DNA of 64,000 nt from Haladaptatus paucihalophilus DX253 (GCF_000376445.1 NZ_AQXI01000004.1:248001-312000), one strand, 5' to 3'; positions 23,919-33,474 are shown, counted from the stretch's first letter. Program-made: numbers and translations. The notes: generated from the sequence alone by a model not told the origin.

Positions 23919-24152
23919 ATGGACGAGGTAGACCTCAAGTCCCTGGTGTCGTCACTAACGCCCCAGGAGGAGAACCAGTCGATCAAGTCGTACCAGAACA
24001 CGGTTTCAGTGGCATGTCCGGCATGCGACGAACCATTCGAAGACCTCGTCGTCTGCAAGCAGAACCCGACGAGCCTCAACCTCTCATTGCAACTCGACCT
24101 CTGCGTCGGCGTCGAAGACGATCGCGCATTGATCTTCACGCACAGACATTAG
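23919..24152 (+). CDS. small zinc-finger protein (haloarchaeal DUF7385-like)
   Basis: 77 residues from MDEVDLKSLVSSLTPQEEN. One CPACDEPFEDLVVCKQ zinc-binding knuckle near the middle (CPAC plus a later cysteine) and a conserved C-terminal LNLSLQLDLCVG. Such small proteins are widespread in haloarchaea and are mostly uncharacterised regulators or adaptor proteins. A longer start at 23892 adds nine residues with poor support. Preceded by an A/T-rich stretch suitable for a promoter. Confidence 0.75.
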   Translation: MDEVDLKSLVSSLTPQEENQSIKSYQNTVSVACPACDEPFEDLVVCKQNPTSLNLSLQLDLCVGVEDDRALIFTHRH

Positions 24153-24404
24153 TCGAAGGGGACTACCACGTCACTCCGAAGCAGACGGCGATGGCGCCAA
24201 ATATACGCTCTGTAACAATTGTAAACTCGTCTCCATCATCTCCATCTGCCCAACTTGTCGATTATGGCGTGATTGAGTACAACTCCTCACTGCAGGTCGT
24301 TTCGTACACAGAACAACCTCACCACGAAGCGCTGGTGCAGGCGAGATAGAACCTCGGTGACGGCGGTAATGAATCGGATGTGAACAGCTCCAACTCGGAG
24401 CACT
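24153..24404. other. intergenic region with a zinc-ribbon-like fragment
   Basis: A + strand frame ending at 24276 reads YTLCNNCKLVSIISICPTCR. It resembles the end of a small zinc ribbon but has no start codon. Otherwise non-coding. Confidence 0.3.
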
Positions 24405-24667
24405 CTACGTATCTATGTCAGCAACGGAAACCGTGCGATCAGAATCAATCGTAACGTGAAACCCGATATACTCGAAGCTCACCATCGGTGAGCCATGCTG
24501 ATAGAGATCCTCGAGTGCATCGGGGTCAATCACCTCGTAGAAGGGGTCGCAGGCGCCGTCCCATTCGCTTCAGTCACCGCCGTCACCACGGCAGCAGTAA
24601 TCGACTCAGTATCTGAGTGTGTCGTTCGTATCGATGGCTCTGGCTGCGATGATGACGTGTTCTCCAT
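24405..24667 (-). pseudogene. HalOD1 domain protein with a frameshift
   Basis: ATG at 24667 opens MENTSSSQPEPSI and continues SITAAVVTAVTEANGT. Near 24550 the frame shifts and resumes as FYEVIDPDALEDLYQHG, SPMVSFEYIGFHVTIDSDR, TVSVADIDT and TAG (24405-24407). Together these are a complete HalOD1 domain (haloarchaeal output domain 1, usually linked to signal transduction). One-base shift; inactive unless sequencing error. Confidence 0.75.
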
Positions 24668-24876
24668 ACGCTCTGCCCAAGCAAGGTGTACTATAGGTTT
24701 TAGATGTTACTCGGTAACATATAGCATTCTTTTTGAACGATCAACAAACTCTCCTACCAGGTGGACAGTCGGCCAACAGAAACGGAGTGCTCACTTCGAT
24801 TGAACATCCATTACCGTAGCGACGACAGAACGGGCCTTGGAATCGGTTCCCCCCGGGCATCCGGTTCCGCTATGGG

Positions 24877-25188
24877 CTACCCGCGCGAATGCAGCGAGTA
24901 GGCGATCAGCAGAACGCCGAAGAACTGAAACAGTCGCGTGACGAGCGTGAGCGGTTGCTGGTACTGCAAACCGAGGTAGCCCTCGCGGAGTAGCAGCGAA
25001 CCGACGAAGGCGATGCTGAACGCGACGGCAGTGAGGAAAAACAGGCCCATGGAGAGTGCTTGCATCGTTCGGCTGTCGTGGCGGCGATACCCACGGTAGG
25101 CCTGATAGCCAACGTAACTACCGACGAGCGTCGACCCGAGGGCGAGCGCGATGATAACCCAATCGATGACGGTGGCTACAGGTGCCAT
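24877..25188 (-). CDS. DUF7521-like membrane protein
   Basis: 103 residues with three hydrophobic helices (about 8-29 VIDWVIIALALGSTLVGSYV, 44-68, and 78-97). The order fits the small haloarchaeal membrane proteins found next to ArsR-type regulators. It begins 1 bp after the stop of the regulator gene at 25190-25558, so the two are one operon. Possibly the regulator's sensing partner or its target; no molecular function known. Confidence 0.75.
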   Translation of the reverse strand: MAPVATVIDWVIIALALGSTLVGSYVGYQAYRGYRRHDSRTMQALSMGLFFLTAVAFSIAFVGSLLLREGYLGLQYQQPLTLVTRLFQFFGVLLIAYSLHSRG

Positions 25189-25189
25189 C

Positions 25190-25558
25190 TCAGAGGTCCT
25201 CCCACATCTTCTTGAAGCGGTCGGCGGTGTCGCTCTCCCGTTCCCCGGGAAACGATTCGTCAGTGCGCGTTACGGCCGCCTCGAAGGACCCGGTGTCCAA
25301 CTCGATAGAGACCTCCGACAGCGTGGCCGTATAAACGCTGTAGTGATTGTTGCGGGTCCGAATCTTGGTCTGCTCTTCGAGGAGTCCGTGTCCCTGTAAC
25401 CGTTCCACTCGGCGGTAGACCGTCGGTTTGGACATCTCACATTCGTCGGCAAGCTCTTGTGCGGACATTGGTTTGATACTCGTTGCTGCGAGGATTTCCC
25501 GGGCGTACTCGTCACTGAGGATATCGAGAAGCTCACCCAGCGCTGGATCCTCACTCAC
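25190..25558 (-). CDS. ArsR-like winged-helix transcriptional regulator
   Basis: 122 residues. Helix-turn-helix: LLDILSDEYAREILAAT, SAQELADECEMSKPTVYRRVERL, with the wing LLEEQTKIRTRNNHYSVY. The C-terminal third is an acidic helix. Cytoplasmic repressor or activator of small target sets; here co-transcribed with a DUF7521-like membrane protein. Ligand unknown. The ATG at 25558 gives the normal N-terminal length for this group. Confidence 0.88.
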   Translation of the reverse strand: MSEDPALGELLDILSDEYAREILAATSIKPMSAQELADECEMSKPTVYRRVERLQGHGLLEEQTKIRTRNNHYSVYTATLSEVSIELDTGSFEAAVTRTDESFPGERESDTADRFKKMWEDL

Positions 25559-25856
25559 GTTTCGGTCGAATGACTGCCTGTCGGATTAATAGGTCCATGG
25601 GTTTTGAACGCGGACGGTTGCGGCGACCGATTCCGGGAGTATGACGGGGGTGTTGCAGCGATACGGCGTTACTCTGGAGGGGCTGGTACGTCAACGGTGA
25701 CCGCGATGGGTAGCCTCGTGCTGTCAGAGGGCACATCACCGTACTTCCGGTGTGGCTGCACGCTATCAATTCGTTGGCACCCATCGCATTTCGATGAAGG
25801 TGCCGTTAGATAATATAAAAGTAGGGCGAGTTTCTGACCCGGAAATTCGCGCGATT

Positions 25857-27041
25857 TTAGGCGTGACAGCCCACCGAACGGCCGACTTCGACGATGAGGT
25901 CGATTTTGACACCGGTTCCCCGGACAGTGTAGCCGTAGCCGTTGCAGTTCCACGAGAGCGAATTGGTCGTTCCGTGGTCGATAGTCGCCGGCTGTCCGTC
26001 GATCGTCACGTCGTGTTCGTCCTCCTCGATGTCGAGGGTGTAGTTGAACTTCGCAACCGAGAGTTCGCGTCCGTCAGCGGCGTACCGGAGGCCGACCCCC
26101 TCGATGCGGCCGGTCGTTTGCGTCGCGTAGACCAGTTCGAACGCGGGCGGCACGGTCGGGTCCGGCACCGCAATCGAACTCTGCGCCTCTAAGTCGGCGC
26201 GGCTCCGGTACCACTCCGTGTTCGGAGTATCCGGCCGCCGCACCGTCGTGTTGTCGTCTATCTCGGAACGGAACGTGTCCGCCGACACCTGCGGGTCGAA
26301 CGTCACGTTCGTGTACGTCGTCGTCACCGACTGACGGGTATCGTTGACGGTCCACGCCGTCTCCTTGCGCAACGGGTAGAATCGCTCGGTGTCTACCCAC
26401 AACCGCTGTCGGTAGCTGTCCTCGCTCCGGTTGTCCGCGGGAGTGATGTCGAGTACGTACGCGTCTCGCCCGCCGACGGTCCCGGTCTTGACGAACTCGA
26501 CGGCGTAACTACGGTTTCCGTCCATCTGGGGGGTGGCACCGGCGTGTCGCGGCAAGGCGGGTAACGGCGACACGCCGATGGATTTGGGTCGCCCCGCGTC
26601 GTCGGTCAGCCCCGCGGCTGCGACGAGCCGTTGGAGTCGAACGGCCGTTTGAGAATCGGTCGGTGGTCCCGTCAACTCGACGGTCGTCACGACGTTCTGG
26701 TCGATATCGTGGAGCCAAAGCGTCGAACCGTTCGAGACCTGCAGTTCGTACCGTCGATCCGATGCGTTTTGGAAGCGGACTCGTTTCCGGTCGGTTCCCG
26801 GGACGAGCGTGACGGTGGCGACGTTTCGAGACGTGACGGTGCCGTTAGTCCGCATCGTGACCGCCCGCGTGCCTGTGAACGCGTCGATGGAGCGGTAGCG
26901 CTCGGTCACGTTGGCGTCGACCGAAGGGTTCGCGTCGTCTATCGTACCTCCCGCGGCCCAGAGGACCGCGGAGAGCACGACGCCGAGGAGCAAGAGCGCG
27001 ACGAATGTGCGTCGGTTGAATCGGAGTCGCGTGGGGCTCAT
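25857..27041 (-). CDS. secreted or membrane-anchored LolA/outer-membrane-lipoprotein-sorting-like protein
   Basis: 394 residues. A single N-terminal hydrophobic helix (about 11-32, RTFVALLLLGVVLSAVLWAA) directs export or anchors it. The rest is beta-rich and follows the LolA/DUF4367-like plan: repeated strands such as RYELQVSNGSTLWLHD, DAYVLDITPAD, RLWVDTERFYPLRKE and FELVYATQTT. Many NxT/S sites suit surface N-glycosylation. In archaea these proteins are extracytoplasmic with unknown ligand, perhaps lipids. Monocistronic. Confidence 0.78.
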   Translation of the reverse strand: MSPTRLRFNRRTFVALLLLGVVLSAVLWAAGGTIDDANPSVDANVTERYRSIDAFTGTRAVTMRTNGTVTSRNVATVTLVPGTDRKRVRFQNASDRRYELQVSNGSTLWLHDIDQNVVTTVELTGPPTDSQTAVRLQRLVAAAGLTDDAGRPKSIGVSPLPALPRHAGATPQMDGNRSYAVEFVKTGTVGGRDAYVLDITPADNRSEDSYRQRLWVDTERFYPLRKETAWTVNDTRQSVTTTYTNVTFDPQVSADTFRSEIDDNTTVRRPDTPNTEWYRSRADLEAQSSIAVPDPTVPPAFELVYATQTTGRIEGVGLRYAADGRELSVAKFNYTLDIEEDEHDVTIDGQPATIDHGTTNSLSWNCNGYGYTVRGTGVKIDLIVEVGRSVGCHA

Positions 27042-27323
27042 ACTACTACCACGCTGAGCGAGGGTTTAATTGCGTGTCGAATAACTGGCGGCGAATTACT
27101 TCCGGATGATCGGCGAGCACCGACGGTTCCCGCCGACCGTGCAAAACGAGGAAGCCACTAGCGAGGGGTGGCGCAGCGGAAAACAGTCGCTCACGGTTTC
27201 GACCGAATCGAGTCGGACGAGCCCCAATTCGTTTTGTTTTGATGAGCTAGTAATAAATGTGTTTTCAGCACGTGAGAATTGGAGAAGGTTTTACTCCACT
27301 TCGTATCATATGCCTGTGCAGTA

Positions 27324-27692
27324 ATGAAAACACCGAACGACCAACAGACGCTCTCGCCAGATACCGTCTTCGACGTACTTCGGAACCCTCGTCGCCAGTT
27401 CGTCTTAGCGTATCTCCGACAGCAGAATCACCCGGTGACGCTCACCGAACTCGCGCGCCAGACTACCGCGTGGGAAGCAGATGTCCCGGTGTCGGAGGTC
27501 GATGAGGAGTCGATGAAACCGGTGTATACATCGCTATCACACGCCCAATTGCCGAAACTCGTGGACCACGGACTGCTCGAATACACGAGCGATGATCGAC
27601 GGACCGTCGATACTACGGGTCGAATGCGGATACTCGAAGCCGATTTCGATTTTACTGCTCTCGTCGAACCGCAGCGGTACTACACCGAGTGA
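27324..27692 (+). CDS. DUF7344 winged-helix-type protein
   Basis: 122 residues from MKTPNDQQTL; a start at 27279 is in-frame but adds an unlikely leader. The core FDVLRNPRRQFVLAYL, LTELARQTTAWEA, KPVYTSLSHAQLPKLVDHGL and EYTSDDRRTV is the DUF7344 pattern, a haloarchaeal winged helix present in many paralogues. Probable transcription regulator. Convergent with the M48 protease gene, 15 bp apart. Confidence 0.85.
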   Translation: MKTPNDQQTLSPDTVFDVLRNPRRQFVLAYLRQQNHPVTLTELARQTTAWEADVPVSEVDEESMKPVYTSLSHAQLPKLVDHGLLEYTSDDRRTVDTTGRMRILEADFDFTALVEPQRYYTE

Positions 27693-27707
27693 TACCCGAC
27701 AGTGTTG

Positions 27708-28619
27708 TTATGCGATCTGACGCGGTCGATACGGACTGGCCCACGTGGGGATATCACAGCCGAGTCGAGCCACGCGGTTTTCTATCGATGGATGGGTTGC
27801 GAACAAGGAAAAGAGAAGTGAACGATCCGTGTTCCACGGAATCGGACCCGCGATATCCTCGATGTTCTCGCCAGTTGCGATAGCTGCGACTCGATAGAGC
27901 GCATCGGCGAGCGTTTCGGGGTCCACGACGTGGGCGGCGTAGGCGTCCGCGCGGTACTCTTCCATTCGATTCGCATACCGACTCAGCGCGAGCGCGAGTG
28001 GTTCGACACCCAACCCGAGTGCATACCGAACGAGGCGGATTGGTCGCTCTTCGATGAACGCGAGGGCGCTGAACAACAGTGACCCGATGGCGGCTACGAA
28101 CGGGCCGCGTCCTGCAAGAAGGACGAGCCAGAACGCGCTGAAACCGAGTATCTGGGGAGTGTACGCACGGATCGCGTCCGTGTGGATATCCGTTCCCAAA
28201 TGACCGAGTTCGTGTGCGAACAACGCACTCACGCCTACTCGCCCGACGATTTGCGGGAGGAGCGGGTCGAACGCGACGACGGGTTCACCGTCGTCGTAGC
28301 CGACGACGGCACCCGGCGCGTCCATCTCCATGAGGACGATTCGAGGAACGGGACGACCCGCAGTTTCGCAGACTTCGAGTACCGCCCGCTGAACGTCTGG
28401 TAACTCGTTGGGGTCGAACGGTCTGGCGTGTTCGTGTTCGAACTCGTAGCGACCACCGGAGCGGTACGACAGAAAGGCGATGATACCGAACACGAACAGC
28501 CCGAGGCCAACGACAGGGAGGGGGGCACCTGTCCGAACGACAGCTGCAACCGCGAGGAGCGTGGCGGCCAATAGCCCGAGCGTGATTCCCCACGCACGAA
28601 CGATCAGCGAAATCGTCAT
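27708..28619 (-). CDS. M48-family zinc metalloprotease (HtpX-like)
   Basis: 303 residues. Zinc-binding HELGH is at residues 136-140 (ALFAHELGHLGTD), and the third ligand is probably Glu in EEYRADAYAAHV. Two hydrophobic helices at the N terminus (about 3-26 and 36-51) and two more in the middle (ILGFSAFWLVLLAG, FVAAIGSLLFSALAF) place it in the membrane with a cytoplasmic catalytic domain. HtpX-type proteases degrade misfolded membrane proteins. Complete, monocistronic. Confidence 0.9.
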   Translation of the reverse strand: MTISLIVRAWGITLGLLAATLLAVAAVVRTGAPLPVVGLGLFVFGIIAFLSYRSGGRYEFEHEHARPFDPNELPDVQRAVLEVCETAGRPVPRIVLMEMDAPGAVVGYDDGEPVVAFDPLLPQIVGRVGVSALFAHELGHLGTDIHTDAIRAYTPQILGFSAFWLVLLAGRGPFVAAIGSLLFSALAFIEERPIRLVRYALGLGVEPLALALSRYANRMEEYRADAYAAHVVDPETLADALYRVAAIATGENIEDIAGPIPWNTDRSLLFSLFATHPSIENRVARLGCDIPTWASPYRPRQIA

Positions 28620-28681
28620 ATAACTTCACACTCACAGGAGGAATAATAATAGAATCGATTATCGAGGAGGTGACCGACGTC

Positions 28682-28915
28682 CTAATCGCTCGTCTGTGTC
28701 CAGACGGCGGCTTTCGCCGGAATATCGGCGAGACACGCGTCGATATCGAGTATCCGTTTCACCTCGAAAACATAATAGAAGACCTCGGATTTCTCCACGA
28801 TTTCGTCGTACTTTCTCGTGAACGTGTTCGGGATACCGTCGTGGGGTTGCTCCGCCGTGAACCACGACCGCCCGCGTTTGCCGCAGCCGCGTCGTCGAGA
28901 GCTCGTCAGATAGAG
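28682..28915 (-). pseudogene. fragment of an unidentified gene
   Basis: The - strand reads CGKRGRSWFTAEQPHDGIPN, TFTRKYDEIVEKSEVFYYVF, EVKRILDIDACLADIPAKAA, VWTQTSD and TAG at 28682-28684. An in-frame TGA lies just upstream and no ATG or GTG gives a sensible start. Protein-like composition suggests a truncated gene; family not recognised. Confidence 0.45.
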
Positions 28916-28940
28916 ATGTCAAATGAGCCGCGGTGAAAAA

Positions 28941-30011
28941 TCACGGTTTGACGAAGATTTTCACTTGGTCGCTACTTTCGTCGAGGAGGGATTCGAACCC
29001 CTCGTCGACGATATCATCGAGTTCGATGCGGTCGGTAACGAGCGGATCGGGGTCGAGTGTCCCGTCCGCGAGCATATCAATAACCATCCCGTATTCTTCG
29101 TTCGAGCGTGGTCCCCCCAGATATGCGAGCGTCCCGGTGAGCGTTCGTTCGCCGAGGACGACCGTATTCGGAGGCATATTCACCGTCTCTTCCCAGATGC
29201 TCACAACGGTAACGGTTCCACCCGGTCGGGTGCTTTCGAGCGCGGCGTTGAACGTCGCTTCGATGCCAGCGACTTCGAATGCTGCATCGACGCCACCGTC
29301 AGTCGATGAGAGTATTTCGCCGACGGCATCCACCTCAGTCGGGTCGATGAGATGGTCGGCTCCGGAGTCTGCCGCTCGGTCGCGGCGGGCCGCCCGAGGT
29401 TCCGAGACGAAGATGCGTCTGGCACCGGCCGCCCGTGCACACTGAATCACCGATAGGCCGATAGGACCGCTGCCGAAGACTGCGACAGTGTCGCCAGCGC
29501 TAATACCGGAACGACGAACGGCGTGGAGCCCGACACTCAACGGTTCGACGAGCGCACCGTGTTCGAGCGGAACATCCTCTCCAAGGGGGACTGCTTGCTC
29601 CGCGCTCACGACGACGTTTTCGGCGAACCCACCGCCGCCACCGGACAGACCGATGAAGCCACCAGAATCACAGAGGTGATACGTTCCCTGTCGACATTGG
29701 CGACACTCGCCACAGTAGAGAATGGGATTGATCGCCACCGCATCACCTTCACTGAGATCTTCCACGTCCGCTCCGATTTCGCTGACGACACCGCTGAATT
29801 CGTGTCCCATCGTAATGGGCGCCTTTTCACCCGAAACCGCATGCGGCTCCCCTTCAGGGATGAATATGGGTCCCGCCGCGTACTCGTGTAAATCGGAGCC
29901 ACAGATGCCACACGTATCGACCGCTACGCGCACATCCGTTGCTCCGACACTCGTTTCCTCCGTCTCTTCGACGCGAATATCATGTTGTCCATGCCACCGT
30001 GCAGCTTGCAT
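28941..30011 (-). CDS. zinc-dependent medium-chain alcohol/polyol dehydrogenase
   Basis: 356 residues. Catalytic zinc ligands Cys37 (CGICGSD), His70 and Glu71 (TMGHEFSG). Structural zinc cysteines 100, 103, 106 and 114. NAD(P)-binding motif VFGSGPIGLS (about 178-187). The extended loop between residues 44 and 66 and the overall form resemble 2,3-butanediol/threonine dehydrogenases. Oxidises a secondary alcohol with NAD(P)+. Monocistronic; the upstream 325 bp carry CTATTGTA motifs. Confidence 0.92.
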   Translation of the reverse strand: MQAARWHGQHDIRVEETEETSVGATDVRVAVDTCGICGSDLHEYAAGPIFIPEGEPHAVSGEKAPITMGHEFSGVVSEIGADVEDLSEGDAVAINPILYCGECRQCRQGTYHLCDSGGFIGLSGGGGGFAENVVVSAEQAVPLGEDVPLEHGALVEPLSVGLHAVRRSGISAGDTVAVFGSGPIGLSVIQCARAAGARRIFVSEPRAARRDRAADSGADHLIDPTEVDAVGEILSSTDGGVDAAFEVAGIEATFNAALESTRPGGTVTVVSIWEETVNMPPNTVVLGERTLTGTLAYLGGPRSNEEYGMVIDMLADGTLDPDPLVTDRIELDDIVDEGFESLLDESSDQVKIFVKP

Positions 30012-30109
30012 AACAGAACAGCTTCACCACGATCCATGATAGCAATTGTGGTGGTTTCACGAGAAGTCAGCGCGGGACGGATGACCGGTCGGTAATAATC
30101 ACCCAGATT

Positions 30110-30136
30110 ACCTATTGTAGCTATTGTAACTATTTC
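30110..30136 (+). repeat. ACCTATTGTA cluster upstream of the alcohol dehydrogenase
   Basis: ACCTATTGTA at 30110-30119 is followed by GCTATTGTA and ACTATTTC, three phased CTATT units 9-10 bp apart. ACCTATTGTA is also the repeat beside the second parA operon (62849 onward). It lies about 100 bp upstream of the dehydrogenase ATG. Either a regulatory site or a stray partition-type site. Confidence 0.45.
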
Positions 30137-30336
30137 AGCTGGCGCTATCAGATGCACACTCGCGGCCCCGACTTCCTTCGTTCAACGGTTCCATCTTCGC
30201 GCCCTCACAAGCCGTCGGTGCGCGGATAGAAGGTCGGTTTCGAGCGTATCCGCCTCTCACCGGGTAGCCACGGCGGAGAATACCAACGTAACCACTGATG
30301 GTACAGACATAGTTCTCCTCCAAACCATCTAGCAAA
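30137..30336. other. intergenic region
   Basis: No gene recognised between the alcohol dehydrogenase upstream region and the end of the MFS gene. No repeat or terminator seen besides the cluster at 30110. Confidence 0.4.
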
Positions 30337-32025
30337 CTACTCTGATTCGGGCTGGCCGGTTCGTTCATCGGCTTCCGGAATCCGTCGTGGCAAGAACGTC
30401 GATACGATAAGCAGGAGGAGCACGAACAGTACGAGGAGAAGCAGCGCCGCCCGTTGCGCGTCGAACATCGCGGCCTCGAAGATACCTTTGACCAATCGAC
30501 GTTGTGACGGGGTGAGTTGGGCCAGGAACTGCCGTTGCGTGGCTTCGGTCGCCGTCTCTGCTGCATCTTCGAGCGCGATTATCAACTCGTACCGCTGCTT
30601 CATCGAGACCGTCACGTTCCGTACGCGCAGCACGCCGTCGACGACGCTGCCGTAGAACTGTCCGAGAAAAAACGAGCCGACGACTGCCGTCCCCAGGGAA
30701 AATCCTATGGAACTGCTCACATTCAGGACGCCGGACGCCTCCGCGGAGTCCGCGGTCGGGACAGCCGACATCGTCATATTGGTGATCTGTGCCAGTATGA
30801 GTCCGACACCGGCACCATACAGCGCCACCGGGATAACCATCGTGCTGATCGTCTGATCGGGCCCCGTCTGCTCGTACAACAGCACCAGTCCAACGCCGAT
30901 ACAGACGATGCCGACCTGAATGAGCGTCTTTGGCGAGATGTACTTCCGCCAACCGGGAGTAAACGCCGAAAAAAGAACCGACGCGAGAGAGTACGGTAAC
31001 AACGCGACCCCGGTTTCGAAGGCGGTGTATCCGAGCACGGCCTGGAGATAGACCGGGACAATAAACATGAAGCCAGCCGAGATTATCGAGCGAATGTTGT
31101 ACGTGATGACACCGGACAAAAAAGAGCGGTTCGTCAGTACGTTCAGCGGAACGAGCGGTTCCCGGTCGGCGCGTTCCATCCGGCGTTCGTACTGAACGAA
31201 CGCGGCGAACGCGAGCAGTCCGACCCCGAGGAACCAGATCGTCGGCGACGTGCCGAACGGGTTGAGCTGCACGTCGCCGACGAAAAACGGTCGCCTCACG
31301 AGTAGCCACCCGTACTTCCCACTGAGAAGGAATCCGGTGACGAGCGACGTTGCACCGACGATGGACAGAGCAGTCCCGCCTTTGTCCAACGATTCGCCTG
31401 TTTCTGACAGTGGGTTCGGATTCACGTACCGAACGAAGAAGAGAATAACTCCCACACCGATGAGTTGGAGCGTAAACCCCCACCGCCAACTGGCGTACGT
31501 GGTTAGTGCACCACCGATAATCGGCCCGAGAGTCGACCCGACCCCGTTCACGCCAGCCAACAGACCGAATGCCTTCGCCCGGTCGTTGTCTTCGTAACTG
31601 ACCGTCAATACGGTGAACGTCAGGGGAAACAACACGGCGGCCGCGGACCCCTCGATGAACGACCAGCCGATGTAGAGGACCGTCGTATTCCAGCTAATCG
31701 ACGCCACAATCGTCCCACCGGCGTAGACGAGCAGTGCGATTGTCATTACACGACGACTACTATGCCGAGACGGCAGCGTACCCGCCGGGAGAATCAGCGC
31801 CGCTATCACCAGCGAGTAGAGCGCGACCGCCCCTTGAATCGCGGTCACCGTGGTATCGAACTCGTCCACCATCGTGGGAATCGCCACGTTCATCAGGGAT
31901 GCATTGATGACCACGATGAACGTCGTCAGACTCACGGCAATTGCTGGCCCCCAGTATCGTACTCTCGTCTGTACGTCAGTCGAGAGACGAGAACTTCCGT
32001 TGGAAGCAGACCCATCTGGAGGCAT
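30337..32025 (-). CDS. MFS drug:H+ antiporter, DHA2 (14-TM) family
   Basis: 562 residues from MPPDGSASNGSS; a start at 32052 is also in frame. Motif A-like LPAGTLPSRHSSRRVM, motif C-like LLAGVNGVGSTLGPIIGGAL (the antiporter signature), and about 14 hydrophobic helices fit EmrB/QacA-type exporters. The last 130 residues include a long loop before a final helix (AALLLLVLFVLLLLIV). Exports toxic compounds from the cytoplasm using the proton gradient. No regulator gene directly adjacent. Confidence 0.9.
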   Translation of the reverse strand: MPPDGSASNGSSRLSTDVQTRVRYWGPAIAVSLTTFIVVINASLMNVAIPTMVDEFDTTVTAIQGAVALYSLVIAALILPAGTLPSRHSSRRVMTIALLVYAGGTIVASISWNTTVLYIGWSFIEGSAAAVLFPLTFTVLTVSYEDNDRAKAFGLLAGVNGVGSTLGPIIGGALTTYASWRWGFTLQLIGVGVILFFVRYVNPNPLSETGESLDKGGTALSIVGATSLVTGFLLSGKYGWLLVRRPFFVGDVQLNPFGTSPTIWFLGVGLLAFAAFVQYERRMERADREPLVPLNVLTNRSFLSGVITYNIRSIISAGFMFIVPVYLQAVLGYTAFETGVALLPYSLASVLFSAFTPGWRKYISPKTLIQVGIVCIGVGLVLLYEQTGPDQTISTMVIPVALYGAGVGLILAQITNMTMSAVPTADSAEASGVLNVSSSIGFSLGTAVVGSFFLGQFYGSVVDGVLRVRNVTVSMKQRYELIIALEDAAETATEATQRQFLAQLTPSQRRLVKGIFEAAMFDAQRAALLLLVLFVLLLLIVSTFLPRRIPEADERTGQPESE

Positions 32026-32173
32026 ACAGCGAAATACCACCGTGATCCCCAAATAGCATAGACCTGAGTATCACCGAGAGTCGGAGATACTACCCGGCCC
32101 TTCGGGGCGGAGGGGTGTCAGTTCGGTTCGTCAGAACGGCCTCGCGTGCGTGGTCGCCTGCCCGTTCCGCGGA

Positions 32174-32476
32174 CTACTCGGTCTCTTCGACGTTCCCGCA
32201 GTTCCGACAGCGTTTCATTCCACCGTGCGCGTCGCCGTAGTCGTGTCTGATGCCCGAGATGCACAGCACGTCTTGGAGGAGTCCCATACGTGGCAGATAT
32301 CGCGGCGACCGGATAACGGTTTCCCGTTCTGCTCGCGGACCTGTGAGCCACTGAGTCGTCACCGCTGGAAACGCTGACTCCCCGGTCGCCAAGAGAATAT
32401 CGTCGTCGGTCGTTTCCTCTACATGCCGATAGCGCGTCTCTCTCTCTTTCTGGTATCGCACACTGCCGTCTGTCAT
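32174..32476 (-). CDS. small hypothetical protein with a C-terminal zinc knuckle
   Basis: 100 residues from MTDGSVRYQKERETRYRHVE. Ends KRCRNCGNVEETE with a CxxC pair; HDYGDAHGG precedes it. No family recognised. The short C-terminal CRNCG motif suggests zinc or nucleic-acid binding. Start could also be 32515 (13 extra residues). Gene reality supported by haloarchaeal-type N terminus but not by homology. Confidence 0.45.
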   Translation of the reverse strand: MTDGSVRYQKERETRYRHVEETTDDDILLATGESAFPAVTTQWLTGPRAERETVIRSPRYLPRMGLLQDVLCISGIRHDYGDAHGGMKRCRNCGNVEETE

Positions 32477-32560
32477 TGATGCAGACACGTTATCCGGCGC
32501 GACTACCGTGAGCACGGTACCGATTACGCGGTGCCCCCCACGACGGTGAAGCGGGATTGG

Positions 32561-33445
32561 TTAGTCTTCGGTCTCGTGGCCGTTCGATTTGCGTTCTTGG
32601 TCAGGATGGTCGGAGACGTACACCGTGGTGTTCGAAGGAATATCCTCGGTAATCCAGGAATTTGCGCCGATACTGACGTGATCGCCGACGGTGATGGCGC
32701 CGAGGACGTTCGACCCGGCACCGATGACGACGTGGTCGCCGATGTCGGGGTGGCGCTTGTACCCTTTCTTGAGTGCGTGGTCGGTGTCCTCCTCCTCTTC
32801 GAAGTGGAGGGCACCGAGGGTGACGTTCTGGTAGAGTCGGCACCAGTCGCCGATAGTGGCGGTCTCACCGATGACGACGCCGGTGCCGTGGTCGATGAAG
32901 AAGTAATCTCCGATCTCGGCGCCGGGATGGATGTCGATGCCCGTGTCGCTTTTCGCGGCTTCGGTGAGTTCGCGTGCGTACTCCTGCCTGCTCTCCTTGT
33001 ACAGTTCGTGAGCGACACGCTGCGCGACGATGGCGTGGAATCCCGGATACGCCCGGATTACCTCGATGTAGGACTTCGCAGCAGGGTCGCCTTTATACGC
33101 GGCTTCGACGTCGTGTTTGAGGCGTTCTCTGATGGCGGGAAGTTGGTCGATGACGGCGCTGATACAGTCCCGAGGGTGATCGCTGGGAGCGTACAGTTGG
33201 CAACCTCGGGTGAGTTGCTCGCCGAGTTCAGTGAGGGTCTCTCGAACGTCATCGGGGTCGGTGTGGTCCGCGTAGGCGTTCCAGCAACTCGGGAAGAGGA
33301 GGCGATGAAGGAGGTTGAGTTCAGTGCTCGCGTGCGAGGTCTCGGGGGCGGCCCGTGGCTCGTGGACCGGAAAGGGAGGCTCGTCGGCCTCGTAGGCGGC
33401 GACTAAGCTGTGGTGAGCGTTGCCGGTGTAGCGGTACTCCATCAC
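32561..33445 (-). CDS. cysE: serine O-acetyltransferase (CysE/EpsC type)
   Basis: 294 residues. The N-terminal helical domain (about 1-165, with AIVAQRVAHELYKESRQ) precedes the left-handed beta-helix of hexapeptide repeats: GIDIHPGAEIGDYFFIDHG, GVVIGETATIGDWCRLYQNV, ending DIPSNTTVYV. The His-Asp pair in FIDHGTG is the CysE catalytic site. Forms O-acetylserine from serine and acetyl-CoA, the first step of cysteine synthesis. Longer than typical CysE. No cysK nearby. Confidence 0.88.
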   Translation of the reverse strand: MMEYRYTGNAHHSLVAAYEADEPPFPVHEPRAAPETSHASTELNLLHRLLFPSCWNAYADHTDPDDVRETLTELGEQLTRGCQLYAPSDHPRDCISAVIDQLPAIRERLKHDVEAAYKGDPAAKSYIEVIRAYPGFHAIVAQRVAHELYKESRQEYARELTEAAKSDTGIDIHPGAEIGDYFFIDHGTGVVIGETATIGDWCRLYQNVTLGALHFEEEEDTDHALKKGYKRHPDIGDHVVIGAGSNVLGAITVGDHVSIGANSWITEDIPSNTTVYVSDHPDQERKSNGHETED

Positions 33446-33474
33446 TCTTTTTGTAAGGAGCTAGTTGGGAAGAA

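Noticed and set aside
23747-24349. 200-codon + strand frame overlapping the small zinc-finger gene
   Set aside because: Its composition is poor and it conflicts with the well-supported 77-residue zinc-finger frame at 23919-24152.
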